Shown one piece after another: positions 8,017 to 18,533 of a stretch of 64,000 nucleotides of DNA. Both the position numbers and the translations under genes were made by a program. The stretch spans positions 1 to 64,000 of the forward strand of contig NZ_RQFY01000011.1 of NCBI RefSeq assembly GCF_004769555.1, given 5' to 3'. The notes under the pieces are model-generated. The model was not told where the DNA came from and made no database searches. It saw only the letters and a list, made by a program, of their open reading frames with translations. Source of the stretch: Leptospira koniambonensis. GTDB taxonomy: Bacteria > Spirochaetota > Leptospiria > Leptospirales > Leptospiraceae. Within the stretch, counting starts at the first letter, position 1. The number at the start of each line of letters is the position of its first letter.

Positions 8017-9401
8017 TAATCGTTTTCCAGATCCTCAGATTCTCCGCCGGAAGGTTTTCCTCCTCCGGAAGAACCACCGCCGCCTGAACCGGATTCGCCA
8101 CCACTGCTTCCTCCAGAAGAAGATCCGCTACCTTCTCCGCTTAATGGAACCGGATTGGAACCTTCTCCACCACCGCCGCTTGTTCTAGATCTTCTGGAAG
8201 AAGAACTAGAACCTCCAGCTTTTCTGGTACTCGTATCTTTTGCTGGTTTAGTCTCTGCACTTGCCGGAACAAAACTTGGATCTAGTTTTTTGCGAAGTTG
8301 GTCTAACGCATTTTGGGCAGCACGTTTTACTTTTTCACTAGGATCTCTTTGCGCCTTATATTCTAAAATTTCGATAACCGCAGGATCTTCTGTTTCTGCC
8401 AAATGTTTGATGGCACGAAGTCGGACCATTGCATCGTCGTCTCTTGCGAATGAATATAATTCTTCTATAATTTCCTTATCTCCTAAGGAAACGAGAGCAG
8501 TGATCGTATGTATCTTAAGTGCTTGGTAATCTTGGATATCGTTCTTGGATTTTAAGGCGCGGATCTTTTCCAGAAGTTCTCTAAGTGGAGTGATTGCAGC
8601 TTCCGATTTGATCTTTCCGAGTGCGTTTACTGAATAAGCGCGAAGTGTGATCGGTTCTTTTTCGTCTTTTACAGTTGCGATCAGAACATTCTCGATCGAG
8701 GACTTTTTTACTTTTCCGAAATAGAGAGCGATCTGTGCTCTTATTTCTGGATCATTAAATTTCTCCTGGAATCTTGCTTCTAATACAGAGAATGGTTCGC
8801 TTGCCTGAGGAAATTCAGCCAAGGTTTCAATGAGAGCGATGAGGAAATTCGAATTTTTGGTAAAATCCTGGCTTTTGAGTAATTCAGTTAAAACAGGAAT
8901 TCCAGAATCGAATTTAAGCTTTTTGACTACATAAACTGCTTCTTTCTGCACGTCTTGTTGGTCATGTTTTAATAATGCGATGATCTTATCTTCGAATTGT
9001 GTAAGTTTTAAGATCCCAGAAATTCTAAGAGCATAAATTTTCATGGACCAATCCGGATCCTTGGAAAGGATCACTCCGACTTGGTCGTACAATTCTCCTG
9101 CGTCTTCTTTTGGAAAATCTTCTAGCTCTCTGAGAGCACTTGCTCTTTCTTTTGTGGTTCCGTATTTTAAGACCTTAGAGAGAACTTCTTTCTTTTTGCG
9201 GATCTGTTCTTCCGTATATTTAGGCTTAGGCGGAGCTTCTTTTGCGGCCAAGGAGCCGAAAGATAATAAACAAAGTACTAGGGAGAACGAGTAAATGTTT
9301 CCTAGGGAAATTTTACCGGACTGATTCAGCTGGTTATTCGCCTGTTTGCTGCAGTTTGCGGTTTTCTTCTTCGAGGTCCTTAATTCTTCTGTTAAGCTCA
9401 T
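8016..9401 (-). CDS. HEAT-repeat protein with Gly/Ser-rich tail
   Basis: 461 residues from the ATG at 9401, which lies 68 bp inside the upstream response-regulator gene. A hydrophobic export signal ([19 protein letters not shown]) sits at about residues 37-55, unusually far in. The real start may therefore be a non-standard codon near the signal (for example ATT about 100 bases downstream, after AGGA); I could not settle this. Residues about 65-370 are HEAT/PBS-lyase-type helical repeats ([56 protein letters not shown]). The last 60 residues are almost only Gly, Ser, Glu and Pro. Probably a periplasmic scaffold. Confidence 0.75.
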   Translation of the reverse strand: MSLTEELRTSKKKTANCSKQANNQLNQSGKISLGNIYSFSLVLCLLSFGSLAAKEAPPKPKYTEEQIRKKKEVLSKVLKYGTTKERASALRELEDFPKEDAGELYDQVGVILSKDPDWSMKIYALRISGILKLTQFEDKIIALLKHDQQDVQKEAVYVVKKLKFDSGIPVLTELLKSQDFTKNSNFLIALIETLAEFPQASEPFSVLEARFQEKFNDPEIRAQIALYFGKVKKSSIENVLIATVKDEKEPITLRAYSVNALGKIKSEAAITPLRELLEKIRALKSKNDIQDYQALKIHTITALVSLGDKEIIEELYSFARDDDAMVRLRAIKHLAETEDPAVIEILEYKAQRDPSEKVKRAAQNALDQLRKKLDPSFVPASAETKPAKDTSTRKAGGSSSSSRRSRTSGGGGEGSNPVPLSGEGSGSSSGGSSGGESGSGGGGSSGGGKPSGGESEDLEND

Positions 9402-9825
9402 TGACTAAATGTTGATTCTCCAGGTTCTGCCGGAACTTTTCTATCAAAGATCGGATGTCTTTTGTTAGATCCTCTATGTTCCATGGTTTTTCCACGTATC
9501 TGCTCAATCCCCCGAAATTTATCGCATGGATGGCCGAATCCAAACCGGCCTGACCGGTGAGCAGAATTTTGATCGAATCAGGAGACCGTTTATGGACCGA
9601 TTCCAGAAAATCGGCGCCTTTCATACCGGGCATCACTTGATCCGTAATGATAACTTCGATCACATAACCGGAAGCTTGGATCTCATCCAATAAGGCAAGT
9701 GCCTCTTCAGCGCTTCTTGCGGTTTCGATCTCGTGAGTTTTTCCGAACTCATTATGAAGCTGTTCCTGGAGAGTCTCCAGTACCGACACTTCATCATCGA
9801 CACAAATAATATAACCTTTATTCAT
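9334..9825 (-). CDS. Response regulator receiver protein with coiled-coil tail
   Basis: 163 residues. The receiver domain (about 1-125) has all key residues: acidic pair Asp10/Asp11 (CVDDE), phospho-acceptor Asp62 (IITDQVMPG), Thr90 (LLTGQA) and Lys113 (EKPW). The pattern LTGQA...EKPW is typical of receivers in RpfG-type and related regulators. There is no DNA-binding or enzymatic output domain, only a roughly 35-residue coiled coil ([25 protein letters not shown]), so it probably acts through protein contact. No sensor kinase is adjacent. It leads the minus-strand operon with the HEAT protein, whose start lies inside this gene. Confidence 0.88.
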   Translation of the reverse strand: MNKGYIICVDDEVSVLETLQEQLHNEFGKTHEIETARSAEEALALLDEIQASGYVIEVIITDQVMPGMKGADFLESVHKRSPDSIKILLTGQAGLDSAIHAINFGGLSRYVEKPWNIEDLTKDIRSLIEKFRQNLENQHLVNELNRRIKDLEEENRKLQQTGE

Positions 9826-9936
9826 AATCCTAAACCGAAAGGTTGGCCGGTTTCCCGGAACTAGAGAGTTTTAGAGAATTCTCTCTGAATGTCAAGTAGT
9901 AGAATTCCTCTTCTTGTAGGATCTTCGACTGAAAAA

Positions 9937-11268
9937 TTAGATTCTTGGGTCTAAAAGCCTAGTTTCTCTGGGAAGAAGGTTCTGGATCTCACTCGGAAGA
10001 TCCGAAATTCCGGAACAAAGTTTTCTCCAGTTCTGTCCGGAGCCAGGAAAAGAAGAAGGATAACTGTCCAATGAATTTTCCCAACCTGAGAATTCCCGAG
10101 CCTTAGAATCGATTTCCGAAAGAATCGGGATTGGACTCCATTTTTGTAATATTTCTAGGACGCTCGTTCTCGTTCTCCATCGAGGTTCAGGTGTATATCT
10201 CGAATTGTATAAGCTTCTCTTGCGATTGATGAAAAACCTATCGTATCTTTCGTAACCTGTGGATCTACAGTGAGTTTTTCCTCCTTCTCTTTCGAAACCA
10301 AATCCTTTCAATAGAACGGATTCTGCTCCTAAGGATCGGAGTAGTGAAACTGCAAGGCCTGCCACGTTTAAGGTTGGATTTTCCAAGATTGGGGCTTTCG
10401 GATAAAATTTTGCTCCCAGTATCTGATCCAATGGATGGGTAGAAAGATAGATGATCTTTGGATTTTTGAGGTCGAAGATCCTACAAGCTCCTCCAAACCA
10501 AGTGAAGATTGGAATATTCTCAGGAATGTACTCCGGAAAATGGTAGAATGTTCCAAGTCCGCTGTCTATGGAAAGCACGGCATGTGGTTGGATATCATTT
10601 TCTAATAAATATCCAAGTGCAGTGTCTGAGCTAAGTAAGAATAATTTTTCTTTATTTTGGCGGATCCAATCGATCTCAAATTCTAAATTTGGCGAAGCTC
10701 CTACAAAACATCCAATTCTTCCAGGCTTTGGCGAAAGAGTTTTTCCTAAGATTCGATACGAGTCTGGACTTTCTGAGGATTTTTTCAGATGTTTGAAGAA
10801 GTTTCTGACCCATAGTCTTCCGAATTCCTGCTTCGCGAGTTTGTTTTGAAAAACAGATTCCTTTTTTTGGAAGAAGGAGAACATCCTTTCGCTCAGTTCA
10901 GGATAACGTCTGGAATAATTCGGGTGAATGAATATTCGCAGGTTCTTAGTGGAAGAAGGCATCCAGTCGGATCTATCTAAGTTTTCAAACTTCTCCCAAC
11001 CATAATATACAGGAACTCCGCCTAATTTTTCCTTAAGTTCAGCTCCAACTAAGGGTTCTAGTTCGGAAAATGGTTCTAAGAGTAGGATTTTTGTAGTATC
11101 TTCGACAGATTTCAAATAAGAAATCGCATGATACCCGCAGCCAATCCCAATGATTACCAGGAATTCGTCTTTTTGGAGTGGAGAAGGAATAGAAAGGGAG
11201 ATTCTCTCTCCCTCTTTGATTGGATTTTGTGTGGAATGTAGATGGAAGGAGGAATTCTCCTCCTTCAA
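9937..11268 (-). CDS. DUF115/MptE-like (motility-associated factor glycosyltransferase-like) protein
   Basis: 443 residues. An N-terminal Rossmann-like segment (LVIIGIGCGYHAISYL) is followed by the DUF115 core: GCFVGASPNLE, LLSSDTALGYLLENDIQPHAVLSIDSG, then NVAGLAVSLLRSLGAESVLLKGFGF. These match proteins annotated as 6-hydroxymethylpterin pyrophosphokinase MptE-like or motility-associated factor (Maf) glycosyltransferases, which in other flagellates modify flagellin. Substrate here is unknown; a link to flagellin modification is inference. The start is a TTG immediately before an AAGGAGGAG tract that can pair with CCTCCTTC seven bases on. The omega-like gene lies 42 bp upstream. Confidence 0.8.
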   Translation of the reverse strand: MKEENSSFHLHSTQNPIKEGERISLSIPSPLQKDEFLVIIGIGCGYHAISYLKSVEDTTKILLLEPFSELEPLVGAELKEKLGGVPVYYGWEKFENLDRSDWMPSSTKNLRIFIHPNYSRRYPELSERMFSFFQKKESVFQNKLAKQEFGRLWVRNFFKHLKKSSESPDSYRILGKTLSPKPGRIGCFVGASPNLEFEIDWIRQNKEKLFLLSSDTALGYLLENDIQPHAVLSIDSGLGTFYHFPEYIPENIPIFTWFGGACRIFDLKNPKIIYLSTHPLDQILGAKFYPKAPILENPTLNVAGLAVSLLRSLGAESVLLKGFGFEREGGKTHCRSTGYERYDRFFINRKRSLYNSRYTPEPRWRTRTSVLEILQKWSPIPILSEIDSKAREFSGWENSLDSYPSSFPGSGQNWRKLCSGISDLPSEIQNLLPRETRLLDPRI

Positions 11269-11310
11269 ATTATTAGAACCGTCAGATTGCCGGACAAGCT
11301 GGAAGATAGA

Positions 11311-11817
11311 TTAATCCTCTTCTTTTTCTGTTTCCTCTTCCTCATCGTCGTCGGAATCATCATCATCATCGTTGTCTTCTTCGTCTTCATCCTCGTCGTC
11401 ATCGGAATCATCTTCCTCTTCGTCGTAGGATTCTCCCTCTTCGCCATCTTCCATGTCCATAAGAGGTTTCGCAGCTTCTTCTGGAATGAAATCTTCTTCC
11501 ATATCTTCTTCTGCGATTGGTGCTTGAGGAGCTTCGAATAGTCCGTTGAATTGGGAATACGTGGCTCCGTTGCCTTGAGCTTCTGCTTCAGTGATAGCTC
11601 TTTCTTCTTTAGTTACGTATTTATACTGAACTTCGTCGTTTGCGAGTGCAAACATCGCTTGGACTGCAAGTTTGCGTCCTTTGATTTTTTTAGGTAATTC
11701 GAGTCTGTCGATTCTATCCAGGATTTGGAAGCCGGCTACGGCTCTTTCGTACTTGTTTTTTTTGGCCAGTTCAATCAAAGTTACAATATCGAATTCTGAA
11801 TTCTGGTTCTGGGTCAT
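11311..11817 (-). CDS. rpoZ: RNA polymerase omega subunit-like protein with acidic C-terminal tail
   Basis: 168 residues from the ATG at 11817, chosen because AGGA lies eight bases upstream; an ATG 51 bases further up lacks this. Residues about 10-70 resemble omega: a helix with KYERAVAGFQILDRID in place of the usual NRFDLVLVAARRARQ, then KLAVQAMFALANDEVQYKYV, like the conserved K-x-V-x-x-A-L-x-x-I region. After a linker of about 35 residues, the last 55-60 residues are nearly all Asp, Glu and Ser. Omega is usually 70-100 residues, so the tail is a large addition. The family call is by eye and the divergence is high, but I know no better match. Confidence 0.6.
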   Translation of the reverse strand: MTQNQNSEFDIVTLIELAKKNKYERAVAGFQILDRIDRLELPKKIKGRKLAVQAMFALANDEVQYKYVTKEERAITEAEAQGNGATYSQFNGLFEAPQAPIAEEDMEEDFIPEEAAKPLMDMEDGEEGESYDEEEDDSDDDEDEDEEDNDDDDDSDDDEEEETEKEED

Positions 11818-11948
11818 TTTGTATTCCTGAGAGGGGATAGAGGCCTTTGAAACTACCATCATTCTCAATTTCTCTTCTCTGTCAATCCCTTATATCTTTC
11901 GTTTATTCCTTGAATTCTGGGGAGAATCTCCGATTTTGGTAAACGCCC

Positions 11949-12578
11949 ATGGATTCTCAGGCCAACTCCGATTCCAGGCTTAGTGTTCCCTTTTCCAAGG
12001 GAATTTTCTTCCGCCTAATCCCTTTATTAATAACGAGCCTTCTTACAGTTTGTGCTCCGTCAGAACAATCCAATCTAGGTGTCCAAGATTTTGAAGGCAT
12101 CAGTTTGGAAGGAGACAATATCCGAATATCGGATATCGCTGCAGACCGTATTGCATTGAATGTATACGGGCCGAATTGTCCTCCTTGCGAAAAAGAAATT
12201 CCAGTTTTAAATTATCTGAATGCAGAACTGAAAAAAACTCCGCATATCAAGTTATACATGGTCGTTGACCCGGATGTATTTTTTGATAATCCGGAAGCTC
12301 TTTCTACAGAACAAAAAATGAAACAAGCTGCGATTCTGATGAAAGAAGAAGTTAAAAAATTCGGGATACAACTTCCAGTCATCATTATGAAGCCACCATT
12401 CAAAGTGGTCCGTACAGATGGACTCGTAACTGGAACTCCTGAAACACTTCTATTCAAAACAAAACCTTTGATCTTATATTATAATTTTATCGGGGCTATC
12501 AGCGAAGAGTCTGATCCAAATAAAATCCCTAAAAATATGAAAGTGATCTTCTTCAAAAGAATGGCCGGGCAATCATGA
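11949..12578 (+). CDS. Thioredoxin-fold (TlpA/ResA-like) lipoprotein
   Basis: 209 residues. The signal region ends in SLLTVC with Cys35 as likely lipid-modified residue; Val before the Cys is unusual in E. coli but tolerated in spirochaetes. The mature protein is a TlpA/AhpC-TSA-like thioredoxin fold with the redox motif Cys77-Pro-Pro-Cys80 ([13 protein letters not shown]) and a probable cis-proline loop at GTPETLL. It probably reduces or rearranges disulphides, or acts on cytochrome biogenesis, outside the cytoplasm. Its stop overlaps the next start (ATGA). It is divergent from the omega-like gene. Confidence 0.82.
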   Translation: MDSQANSDSRLSVPFSKGIFFRLIPLLITSLLTVCAPSEQSNLGVQDFEGISLEGDNIRISDIAADRIALNVYGPNCPPCEKEIPVLNYLNAELKKTPHIKLYMVVDPDVFFDNPEALSTEQKMKQAAILMKEEVKKFGIQLPVIIMKPPFKVVRTDGLVTGTPETLLFKTKPLILYYNFIGAISEESDPNKIPKNMKVIFFKRMAGQS

Positions 12579-13270
12579 GATGTCTCATCGTTCGGTTCAA
12601 GGACTGCGAAGGTCCTGGAACTCTATTAGATTCTTTGCAAGCTAGGAATTATAGGATTACCTATCATAACGCGTATGATGAACGTGTGCATATCGTTCCT
12701 GCAGCTCACCAAATGTTTGATCTGGTTGTATTCTTAGGCGGACCTCAAACAGTTCATGACCCAAGTCAGCATAAATTTTTCAAACCTTGGCTGGAACTTG
12801 CATCTCATCTGGTATCTATGAAAGATAAGAAGGTGATCGGTATTTGTTTGGGTTCTCAAATTTTAGCAACTGTTTTAGGAGCTAAGGTCTACGAAGGGGA
12901 GAAGGGACCAGAAGTAGGGTTCTCAGATGTAAAAGTGGTGAATCCTTCTAATCCTGCATTTTCTAAATTGAGCGGTACTTCTTCTTTTCCTGCATTCCAT
13001 TTACATGAGGATGTATTCGAGATCCCTAAAGGTGCGGATCATTTGTTACAGGGTAGTTTTTATTCTAACCAGATGTTTGGATATGAGAACCGAGTATTCG
13101 GTATACAGTGTCATCTGGAAGTAACAGAAAATATGCTAGGCGTTTGGAAGAATGTACATTCTGAGTTTATTAAAAAAGCAGGATGGATTCCCGGACCCGA
13201 AACGGAAGATCTTAGGTCTCAGATGGAAAGAGCAGGCAGAGCGCTCTTTGAAGGAATTTTGGATTTATAA
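12575..13270 (+). CDS. Class I glutamine amidotransferase-like protein
   Basis: 231 residues. The class I GATase triad is visible: nucleophile Cys91 in GICLGSQ, and His180 and Glu182 in [14 protein letters not shown] supplies the oxyanion region. The protein is a stand-alone amidotransferase domain of the type often annotated as GMP-synthase-like or gamma-glutamyl hydrolase-like; no synthetase domain is fused and guaA is not adjacent, so the acceptor is unknown. It overlaps the thioredoxin-like gene by 4 bp and lies 66 bp before secA. Confidence 0.85.
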   Translation: MRCLIVRFKDCEGPGTLLDSLQARNYRITYHNAYDERVHIVPAAHQMFDLVVFLGGPQTVHDPSQHKFFKPWLELASHLVSMKDKKVIGICLGSQILATVLGAKVYEGEKGPEVGFSDVKVVNPSNPAFSKLSGTSSFPAFHLHEDVFEIPKGADHLLQGSFYSNQMFGYENRVFGIQCHLEVTENMLGVWKNVHSEFIKKAGWIPGPETEDLRSQMERAGRALFEGILDL

Positions 13271-13336
13271 TATTTTTATCCAATGTCCCGAACTACGGGA
13301 CTATTATTTTGAATTGAAACGGTTGATGGTGCATAC

Positions 13337-16057
13337 ATGATTCAGAAATTACTCAGGGTTCTATTCGGAAGTAAATACGAAAGAGATCTTAAAAGACTCA
13401 CTCCGATTGTAGTCCAAATCAATTCTTTGGAAGAGTCCATGCGCTCTCTAAACGATTCTGAACTTTCTTCTCAGACTAGAAAGTTCAAAGAGAGACTCGC
13501 TAAAGGGGAGACATTGGATGATATTCTTCCAGAAGCATTCGCTACTGTAAGAGAAGCAGCCTTAAGAAAATTAGGGATGCGCCATTTCGATGTGCAGATG
13601 ATGGGCGGTATTTCTCTTCATTGGGGAAATATCTCCGAGATGAAAACTGGAGAAGGTAAAACTCTAACTTCTACACTTGCAGTTTATCTAAATGCGTTGG
13701 CCGGTAAAGGTGTTCATGTTGTTACAGTGAACGATTACCTGGCAAGAAGGGACGCTTTGTGGATGAAGCCGATCTATGATTTCTTGGATTTAACTGTTGG
13801 GATCATCCAGCATGATATGGAACATGATGATCGTAAGAATGCTTATTCTTCTGATATCACATACGGAACTAATAACGAGTATGGATTTGATTATCTGAGA
13901 GATAATATGGTTTCTCATATTGATCATAAAGTACAAAGAAGTCATTACTTTGCGATCGTGGATGAGGTAGACTCGATTTTGATCGACGAAGCAAGAACTC
14001 CACTTATCATTTCGGGTCCTTCTGACGAATCCACAGACAAATATACTCGTATTGATAAGATCATTCCTAAACTCGTTGAGGGAGAAGATTACGAGAAGGA
14101 TGAGAAGGCCAAAAACACTCTGATGACAGAAAAGGGTGTTGCCCATGTCGAAGAGATCCTTGGGATCGAAAACTTATACGCTCCTCAAAACGTGGATTTA
14201 GTTCATCACGTTCACCAAGCATTAAAAGCTCATAAAATATTCCAAAGAGACGTGGACTATGTGGTCCAAAACGGAGAAGTGATTATTGTAGATGAGTTCA
14301 CTGGGCGTTTGATGTCCGGTAGGAGATACTCTGACGGACTTCACCAAGCTTTGGAAGCAAAGGAAGGAGTTACGATTGCAAGGGAATCCCAAACTCTTGC
14401 AAGTATCACTTTCCAGAACTATTTCAGATTATACGAAAAACTTTCAGGTATGACTGGAACAGCTGATACAGAAGCAGAAGAATTCCATAAGATCTATAAT
14501 TTAGATGTAATTGTAATTCCTCCGAACGTTCCTGTTCAAAGAAAGGACGCGGCTGATAGAGTTTATAGAACTGAAAAAGAAAAGTTCACGGCTATCTTAA
14601 ATGAGATCAAAGATTGTAGAGATAAAAAACAGCCTGTTCTTGTCGGTACGATCTCCATCGAAAAATCTGAGGTCCTTGCTAGACTTTTAGCTCAAGCTGG
14701 AATTGCACATAACGTTCTTAACGCTAAGTTCCACGAAAAAGAAGCAGAGATTATTGCAAACGCGGGAAAACCCGCAGCGGTTACAATTGCTACGAACATG
14801 GCAGGAAGGGGAACTGACATCGTTTTAGGCGGGGCCCAGTTATTTAAAGAAAGTCTGGAATCTTGGAAAGAATCCGATCCTGTAATCAGCGAATTTAAAG
14901 AAGCAGTAGTTCGTGCAGATTTTGAAAGAGCAGAATCCGTTTCTCAAAGATTAGATTCTCAAACAAAAAAATCTAAAGCAAATGATATCTTAACCAGCGC
15001 AAAGATCTGGAGAAAGAACCATGAAGAGGTTCTGGAAGCAGGCGGTCTTCATATTTTAGGAACAGAAAGACATGAGGCGAGAAGGATAGACAACCAGCTT
15101 AGAGGTCGTTCCGGTCGTCAGGGAGATCCAGGTTCTAGTAGATTCTACCTTTCCTTACAAGATGATCTAATGAGGATTTTCGGATCCGATAGGATTTCGG
15201 GCATCATGGAAAGACTCAAGATGCCGGAAGGACAAGAGATTGAGCACCCGATGGTGTCTAACGCAATTGCCAGGGCGCAAAAAAGGGTAGAAGGTCATAA
15301 CTTCGATATTCGTAAGCACCTCTTGGAATATGATGATGTGATGAACCGTCAAAGGATCGTTATCTATAAGATGAGAAACGAAGTCCTGGAAGGCGGAGAT
15401 GTTACCGGTCAGGCAAAAAGTTTCTTAGAAGAAATGATAGAAGCCCAAGTAGTTGCTACCTGCGAAGGTGGAAATCCTAACGGTTGGGAATGGGATGTTT
15501 TAAAAGAATGGTTCGAAGGACTCGGACTTCCTTGGAAAGTAGACCAAGACGAAATTAAAAAATCCAAAAATCCTCAATTAGCTATTTTTGATTCTTTGAA
15601 TAATGCTGCTCAAGGTTTCTATCAAGAAAAGGCAGACCGCATAGGCGGGGATGTTTGGAAACTTTTAGAAAGAAATATCTTCTTAGATATTCTAGATCAT
15701 CGCTGGAAAGAACATCTATATTCCATGGACCATCTGAGAGAAGGTATCTGGACTGTTGGTTACGGAGAAAAGAATCCTCTCGTAGAATATAAACTACAAG
15801 GTTTTAGATTATTTGACCAAGCAATCGAGAACATGAAATATGAGATCGTTAGCTTCCTCGTACGTGTAGAAGTTACCGAAAAAACTCAGTTGCCTGAAGA
15901 GAAAAAAGAGTATAAAAAAGTAGGACAAGAGCTTACTGGAGGCTTCCAAGAATTGCAGGGGGCTAAGCCTAAAAATCCTGCTGCAGAAGCAATGCCAGTG
16001 ACTTCCGGAGGCGGCGGTTCTTCTGAAAGGAAAACCAGTAGGAGAAAAAGAAAATGA
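13337..16057 (+). CDS. secA: Protein translocase ATPase SecA
   Basis: 906 residues. SecA is the ATP-driven motor that pushes preproteins through SecYEG. Visible signatures are [15 protein letters not shown], Walker A MKTGEGKT (about residue 102), [27 protein letters not shown], the [23 protein letters not shown]-box region, MAGRGTDI and [10 protein letters not shown]. The helical wing/scaffold and C-terminal linker are present. The usual zinc-binding C-terminal motif (CxCxSGKKYKxCH), which contacts SecB and lipids, is absent: the protein ends in a Gly/Ser stretch and RKTSRRKRK. The ATG is preceded by TGGTGCATAC without a strong ribosome site. The next gene overlaps its stop (ATGA). Confidence 0.98.
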   Translation: MIQKLLRVLFGSKYERDLKRLTPIVVQINSLEESMRSLNDSELSSQTRKFKERLAKGETLDDILPEAFATVREAALRKLGMRHFDVQMMGGISLHWGNISEMKTGEGKTLTSTLAVYLNALAGKGVHVVTVNDYLARRDALWMKPIYDFLDLTVGIIQHDMEHDDRKNAYSSDITYGTNNEYGFDYLRDNMVSHIDHKVQRSHYFAIVDEVDSILIDEARTPLIISGPSDESTDKYTRIDKIIPKLVEGEDYEKDEKAKNTLMTEKGVAHVEEILGIENLYAPQNVDLVHHVHQALKAHKIFQRDVDYVVQNGEVIIVDEFTGRLMSGRRYSDGLHQALEAKEGVTIARESQTLASITFQNYFRLYEKLSGMTGTADTEAEEFHKIYNLDVIVIPPNVPVQRKDAADRVYRTEKEKFTAILNEIKDCRDKKQPVLVGTISIEKSEVLARLLAQAGIAHNVLNAKFHEKEAEIIANAGKPAAVTIATNMAGRGTDIVLGGAQLFKESLESWKESDPVISEFKEAVVRADFERAESVSQRLDSQTKKSKANDILTSAKIWRKNHEEVLEAGGLHILGTERHEARRIDNQLRGRSGRQGDPGSSRFYLSLQDDLMRIFGSDRISGIMERLKMPEGQEIEHPMVSNAIARAQKRVEGHNFDIRKHLLEYDDVMNRQRIVIYKMRNEVLEGGDVTGQAKSFLEEMIEAQVVATCEGGNPNGWEWDVLKEWFEGLGLPWKVDQDEIKKSKNPQLAIFDSLNNAAQGFYQEKADRIGGDVWKLLERNIFLDILDHRWKEHLYSMDHLREGIWTVGYGEKNPLVEYKLQGFRLFDQAIENMKYEIVSFLVRVEVTEKTQLPEEKKEYKKVGQELTGGFQELQGAKPKNPAAEAMPVTSGGGGSSERKTSRRKRK

Positions 16058-16542
16058 GATCCTCATTTGTATTCGTATTTACTCTTTCTTTGTTCTCTAT
16101 TCTTCAGTGTGCGTATTTTTCGCCTGAAACGAATCGAGAATCTAAGAGCCCGAAACGTTTGTATTCTGAATGTATGGAAACATTTGCAGACGATGCAAAG
16201 TGTAAAGAATTCGTACTCAAATCTATTCCTGACGCGGACATAAGTTTATTAGGTAAAGATGCGGATCCAAATGTTGTAGAGGCCTCGGTAAATATTTTTA
16301 TACGTTCTGAGCTGATCCGTTCTTTACTGAGCCAAAATAAATTATATGTAAAAAACAAACTAGGTGAGCCGGACGAAAAAAGAGTCGTGAACAATTGGGC
16401 ACCAGGAATGGAAGAATGGTTATATTATAGGCCTATTTCTAAATTTGCAGAAGGTTCAAGACCAGATCGAGAGATCCTGATACGCTTTCAGCGCGGTACA
16501 GTAGTCCATGTAGGTTATACTCCACCTAGCCCTAATCGTTAG
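16054..16542 (+). CDS. Hypothetical lipoprotein
   Basis: 162 residues with a signal and lipobox-like SILQC. Three further cysteines follow. The C-terminal half ([30 protein letters not shown]) resembles the small SmpA/BamE-type pattern in which a short helix precedes a G-x-P turn and a W-x-Y strand, but the match is weak. It overlaps secA by 4 bp, so expression is probably coupled to it. No firm family. Confidence 0.7.
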   Translation: MRSSFVFVFTLSLFSILQCAYFSPETNRESKSPKRLYSECMETFADDAKCKEFVLKSIPDADISLLGKDADPNVVEASVNIFIRSELIRSLLSQNKLYVKNKLGEPDEKRVVNNWAPGMEEWLYYRPISKFAEGSRPDREILIRFQRGTVVHVGYTPPSPNR

Positions 16543-16649
16543 TTAATCTTCTATTTAATTCAACAAAAACATATTGGAATATTAAGCATTTCCTCGTAAT
16601 ATATAGTTAGGATTGACGGAATATACACCTATATTCCTTTGGCTTAATA

Positions 16650-17006
16650 GTGCGGCGCATACCTTACATTCTGCTGATTTTATTACAGATAGCTCTGGTA
16701 GTCTTTTCATCTACTTTGGAATGGGTAGATAAGGACTTAGAAAGCCGTGCCATTTCTTTATCCCAAACAAAGAAAAATATTTCCACCGCCCTTGAATCGG
16801 ATCTTACGGATTCTGAAGGACTACTTTATACTCAAGCTAGAGAAAGAGACAGCAGACTTGTTGATTTTATAGCTGATGAGTTGGTTGGTTGTCCTTGGTC
16901 CCCATCCACATTCGATTCTAAGATCGTTAATGTAGACGGTCGATATAGATCAAACCGACATCTCCACTTTTCCCTAACAAATCTTCCCCCACCTAACCTG
17001 GCTTAA
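16650..17006 (+). CDS. Small hypothetical exported/membrane protein upstream of metal-efflux genes
   Basis: 118 residues from a GTG start with no clear ribosome binding site. One N-terminal hydrophobic segment (IPYILLILLQIALVVFSS) is followed by a short soluble domain with a single Cys (VGCPWSPS) and a C-terminal RHLHFSLTNLPPP. It precedes the efflux operon by 111 bp in the same direction. Small genes in this position are common before RND metal-efflux systems, but nothing in the sequence proves a link. Confidence 0.5.
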   Translation: MRRIPYILLILLQIALVVFSSTLEWVDKDLESRAISLSQTKKNISTALESDLTDSEGLLYTQARERDSRLVDFIADELVGCPWSPSTFDSKIVNVDGRYRSNRHLHFSLTNLPPPNLA

Positions 17007-17117
17007 TTACTAATATTACTTTCGGAACGATTTTCGCGCCCTAGGTCTATGATCTTCGTTCCATAGGGGGTCTTTGCGTAAGCTTAAAGCTATCTTCAGG
17101 GATAACTTCGTACAACT

Positions 17118-18533
17118 ATGAATAAAAAGATACTAACGTTGCTAATCTTGGTCTGGACTACAAATCAGACCGTATCTCAGCCGGATTCGTCCTCAGGTGG
17201 TGTGCCTGGGGGAAATGATCCTTTATATTCTGAAGCAAGGATTGCTGCTGCTTCGGGAGATCAGGAAAGGACACAAGTTCGTTTGGAACTTGCAAAAGCA
17301 GAAGAGCTACTTTGGAAGAATAACCTTCTATTACTCGCTTCCAAATTTAATATAGATGCAAGAAAGGCAGGCATAGAACAAGCAGGCCTCTATGCGAACC
17401 CGAATATTTTTATAGATCAGAGTATTTTCGCTGAGCCTACTCAACGTTATTTTGATTTTACCAGATCTGGACAAACTGTGGTGCAGATCCAACAAGTATT
17501 CTTACTTGGCGGTAAGATAGACAAACGGATCAGAGTAGCTGAGTTAAGCGCGAAGATGAGTGAGCAGGAGTTTTATGATCTTGCTCGAGCTTTGATCACT
17601 AAACTTCGTAGGACCTTCTACTTTATTCATTATTATAGAGATGCGATTGCTTTCTATGACAGAAGTTTGATCGCCTTGGATAAAACAGTAAACTCTGCGG
17701 AGCTTGCTTATAAAAGAAGAGCGGTTCTTCAGTCAGAAGTTTTACGTTTAAAAGCACTTCTATTCTTCTTAAGAAAAGAAAGAGAAGATCTTAGGATCAA
17801 AGTTTTAGAAAGAGAAGCAGATCTAAGAGTTTTGCTCAACGAAGATACTTATAAAAGCCAAACAATTGCAATCGTTCCTGTTTTGGATCTAGACTTCGTA
17901 GAAAAAGCCACATTGGATGGTTTTAAATTAGATAATATGCTTACTAAGGCTAGGGAGTATAGACCTGACCTGAAAAAAGCAGTGCAAGCTTTAAGATACG
18001 AAGAAGCAAACCTGGAATTGCAACATGCGAATGCGATCCCGGATCTTGCGTTTGGTCCTATGTACAATAGAGGGGGAACGGCCTTCCAGAATTATTGGGG
18101 GATTACCGCTCAGTTGAACATTCCTATCTTTGATAGGAACCAAGGTAATATCAAGGCTGCCGAAAAATCCATCCAAGTCAGAAAACAAGAATTGAAAAAC
18201 CTGATCTTGGAAGTGGAGAACGACGTTAGTGTTGCTTTAGCCACCGCGAGAGCAAAAGACGATCTCTATAAAAAATTCAGAAACACTTATACTAAGGATT
18301 ACGCTGACCTAGCGGAGGATATGATCCTTAGTTACGAAAAACGTTATATATCCATTTTAGAATTCGCAGACTTCTTCGAAACATACAGATCCAGTATCGT
18401 GGAAATGTTACGCCTCCAAACGGACAGAATGGAAGCGATCGAAGGAGTAAATTACTCGGTAGGAACGGGGCTAATCGTCCCAAGTTATAAATCCAACGGA
18501 GATTCCGGTGTTAAAGAAGGGGGCTCGAAATGA
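17118..18533 (+). CDS. TolC-family outer-membrane efflux protein (CzcC-like)
   Basis: 471 residues: signal peptide (to about residue 20), then the repeated TolC/OEP layout of long helices and two barrel segments. Characteristic stretches are [35 protein letters not shown], the long helices around 175-230, and the second repeat [40 protein letters not shown] with [17 protein letters not shown]. This is the outer-membrane channel of a three-part heavy-metal exporter. It overlaps the adaptor gene by 4 bp (ATGA). Confidence 0.92.
   Translation: MNKKILTLLILVWTTNQTVSQPDSSSGGVPGGNDPLYSEARIAAASGDQERTQVRLELAKAEELLWKNNLLLLASKFNIDARKAGIEQAGLYANPNIFIDQSIFAEPTQRYFDFTRSGQTVVQIQQVFLLGGKIDKRIRVAELSAKMSEQEFYDLARALITKLRRTFYFIHYYRDAIAFYDRSLIALDKTVNSAELAYKRRAVLQSEVLRLKALLFFLRKEREDLRIKVLEREADLRVLLNEDTYKSQTIAIVPVLDLDFVEKATLDGFKLDNMLTKAREYRPDLKKAVQALRYEEANLELQHANAIPDLAFGPMYNRGGTAFQNYWGITAQLNIPIFDRNQGNIKAAEKSIQVRKQELKNLILEVENDVSVALATARAKDDLYKKFRNTYTKDYADLAEDMILSYEKRYISILEFADFFETYRSSIVEMLRLQTDRMEAIEGVNYSVGTGLIVPSYKSNGDSGVKEGGSK

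Noticed and set aside
11242..11541. Hydrophobic frame opposite the omega-like gene
   Set aside because: It is the antisense of the Asp/Glu tail, whose complement gives Phe/Leu/Ile/Val codons. No start context.
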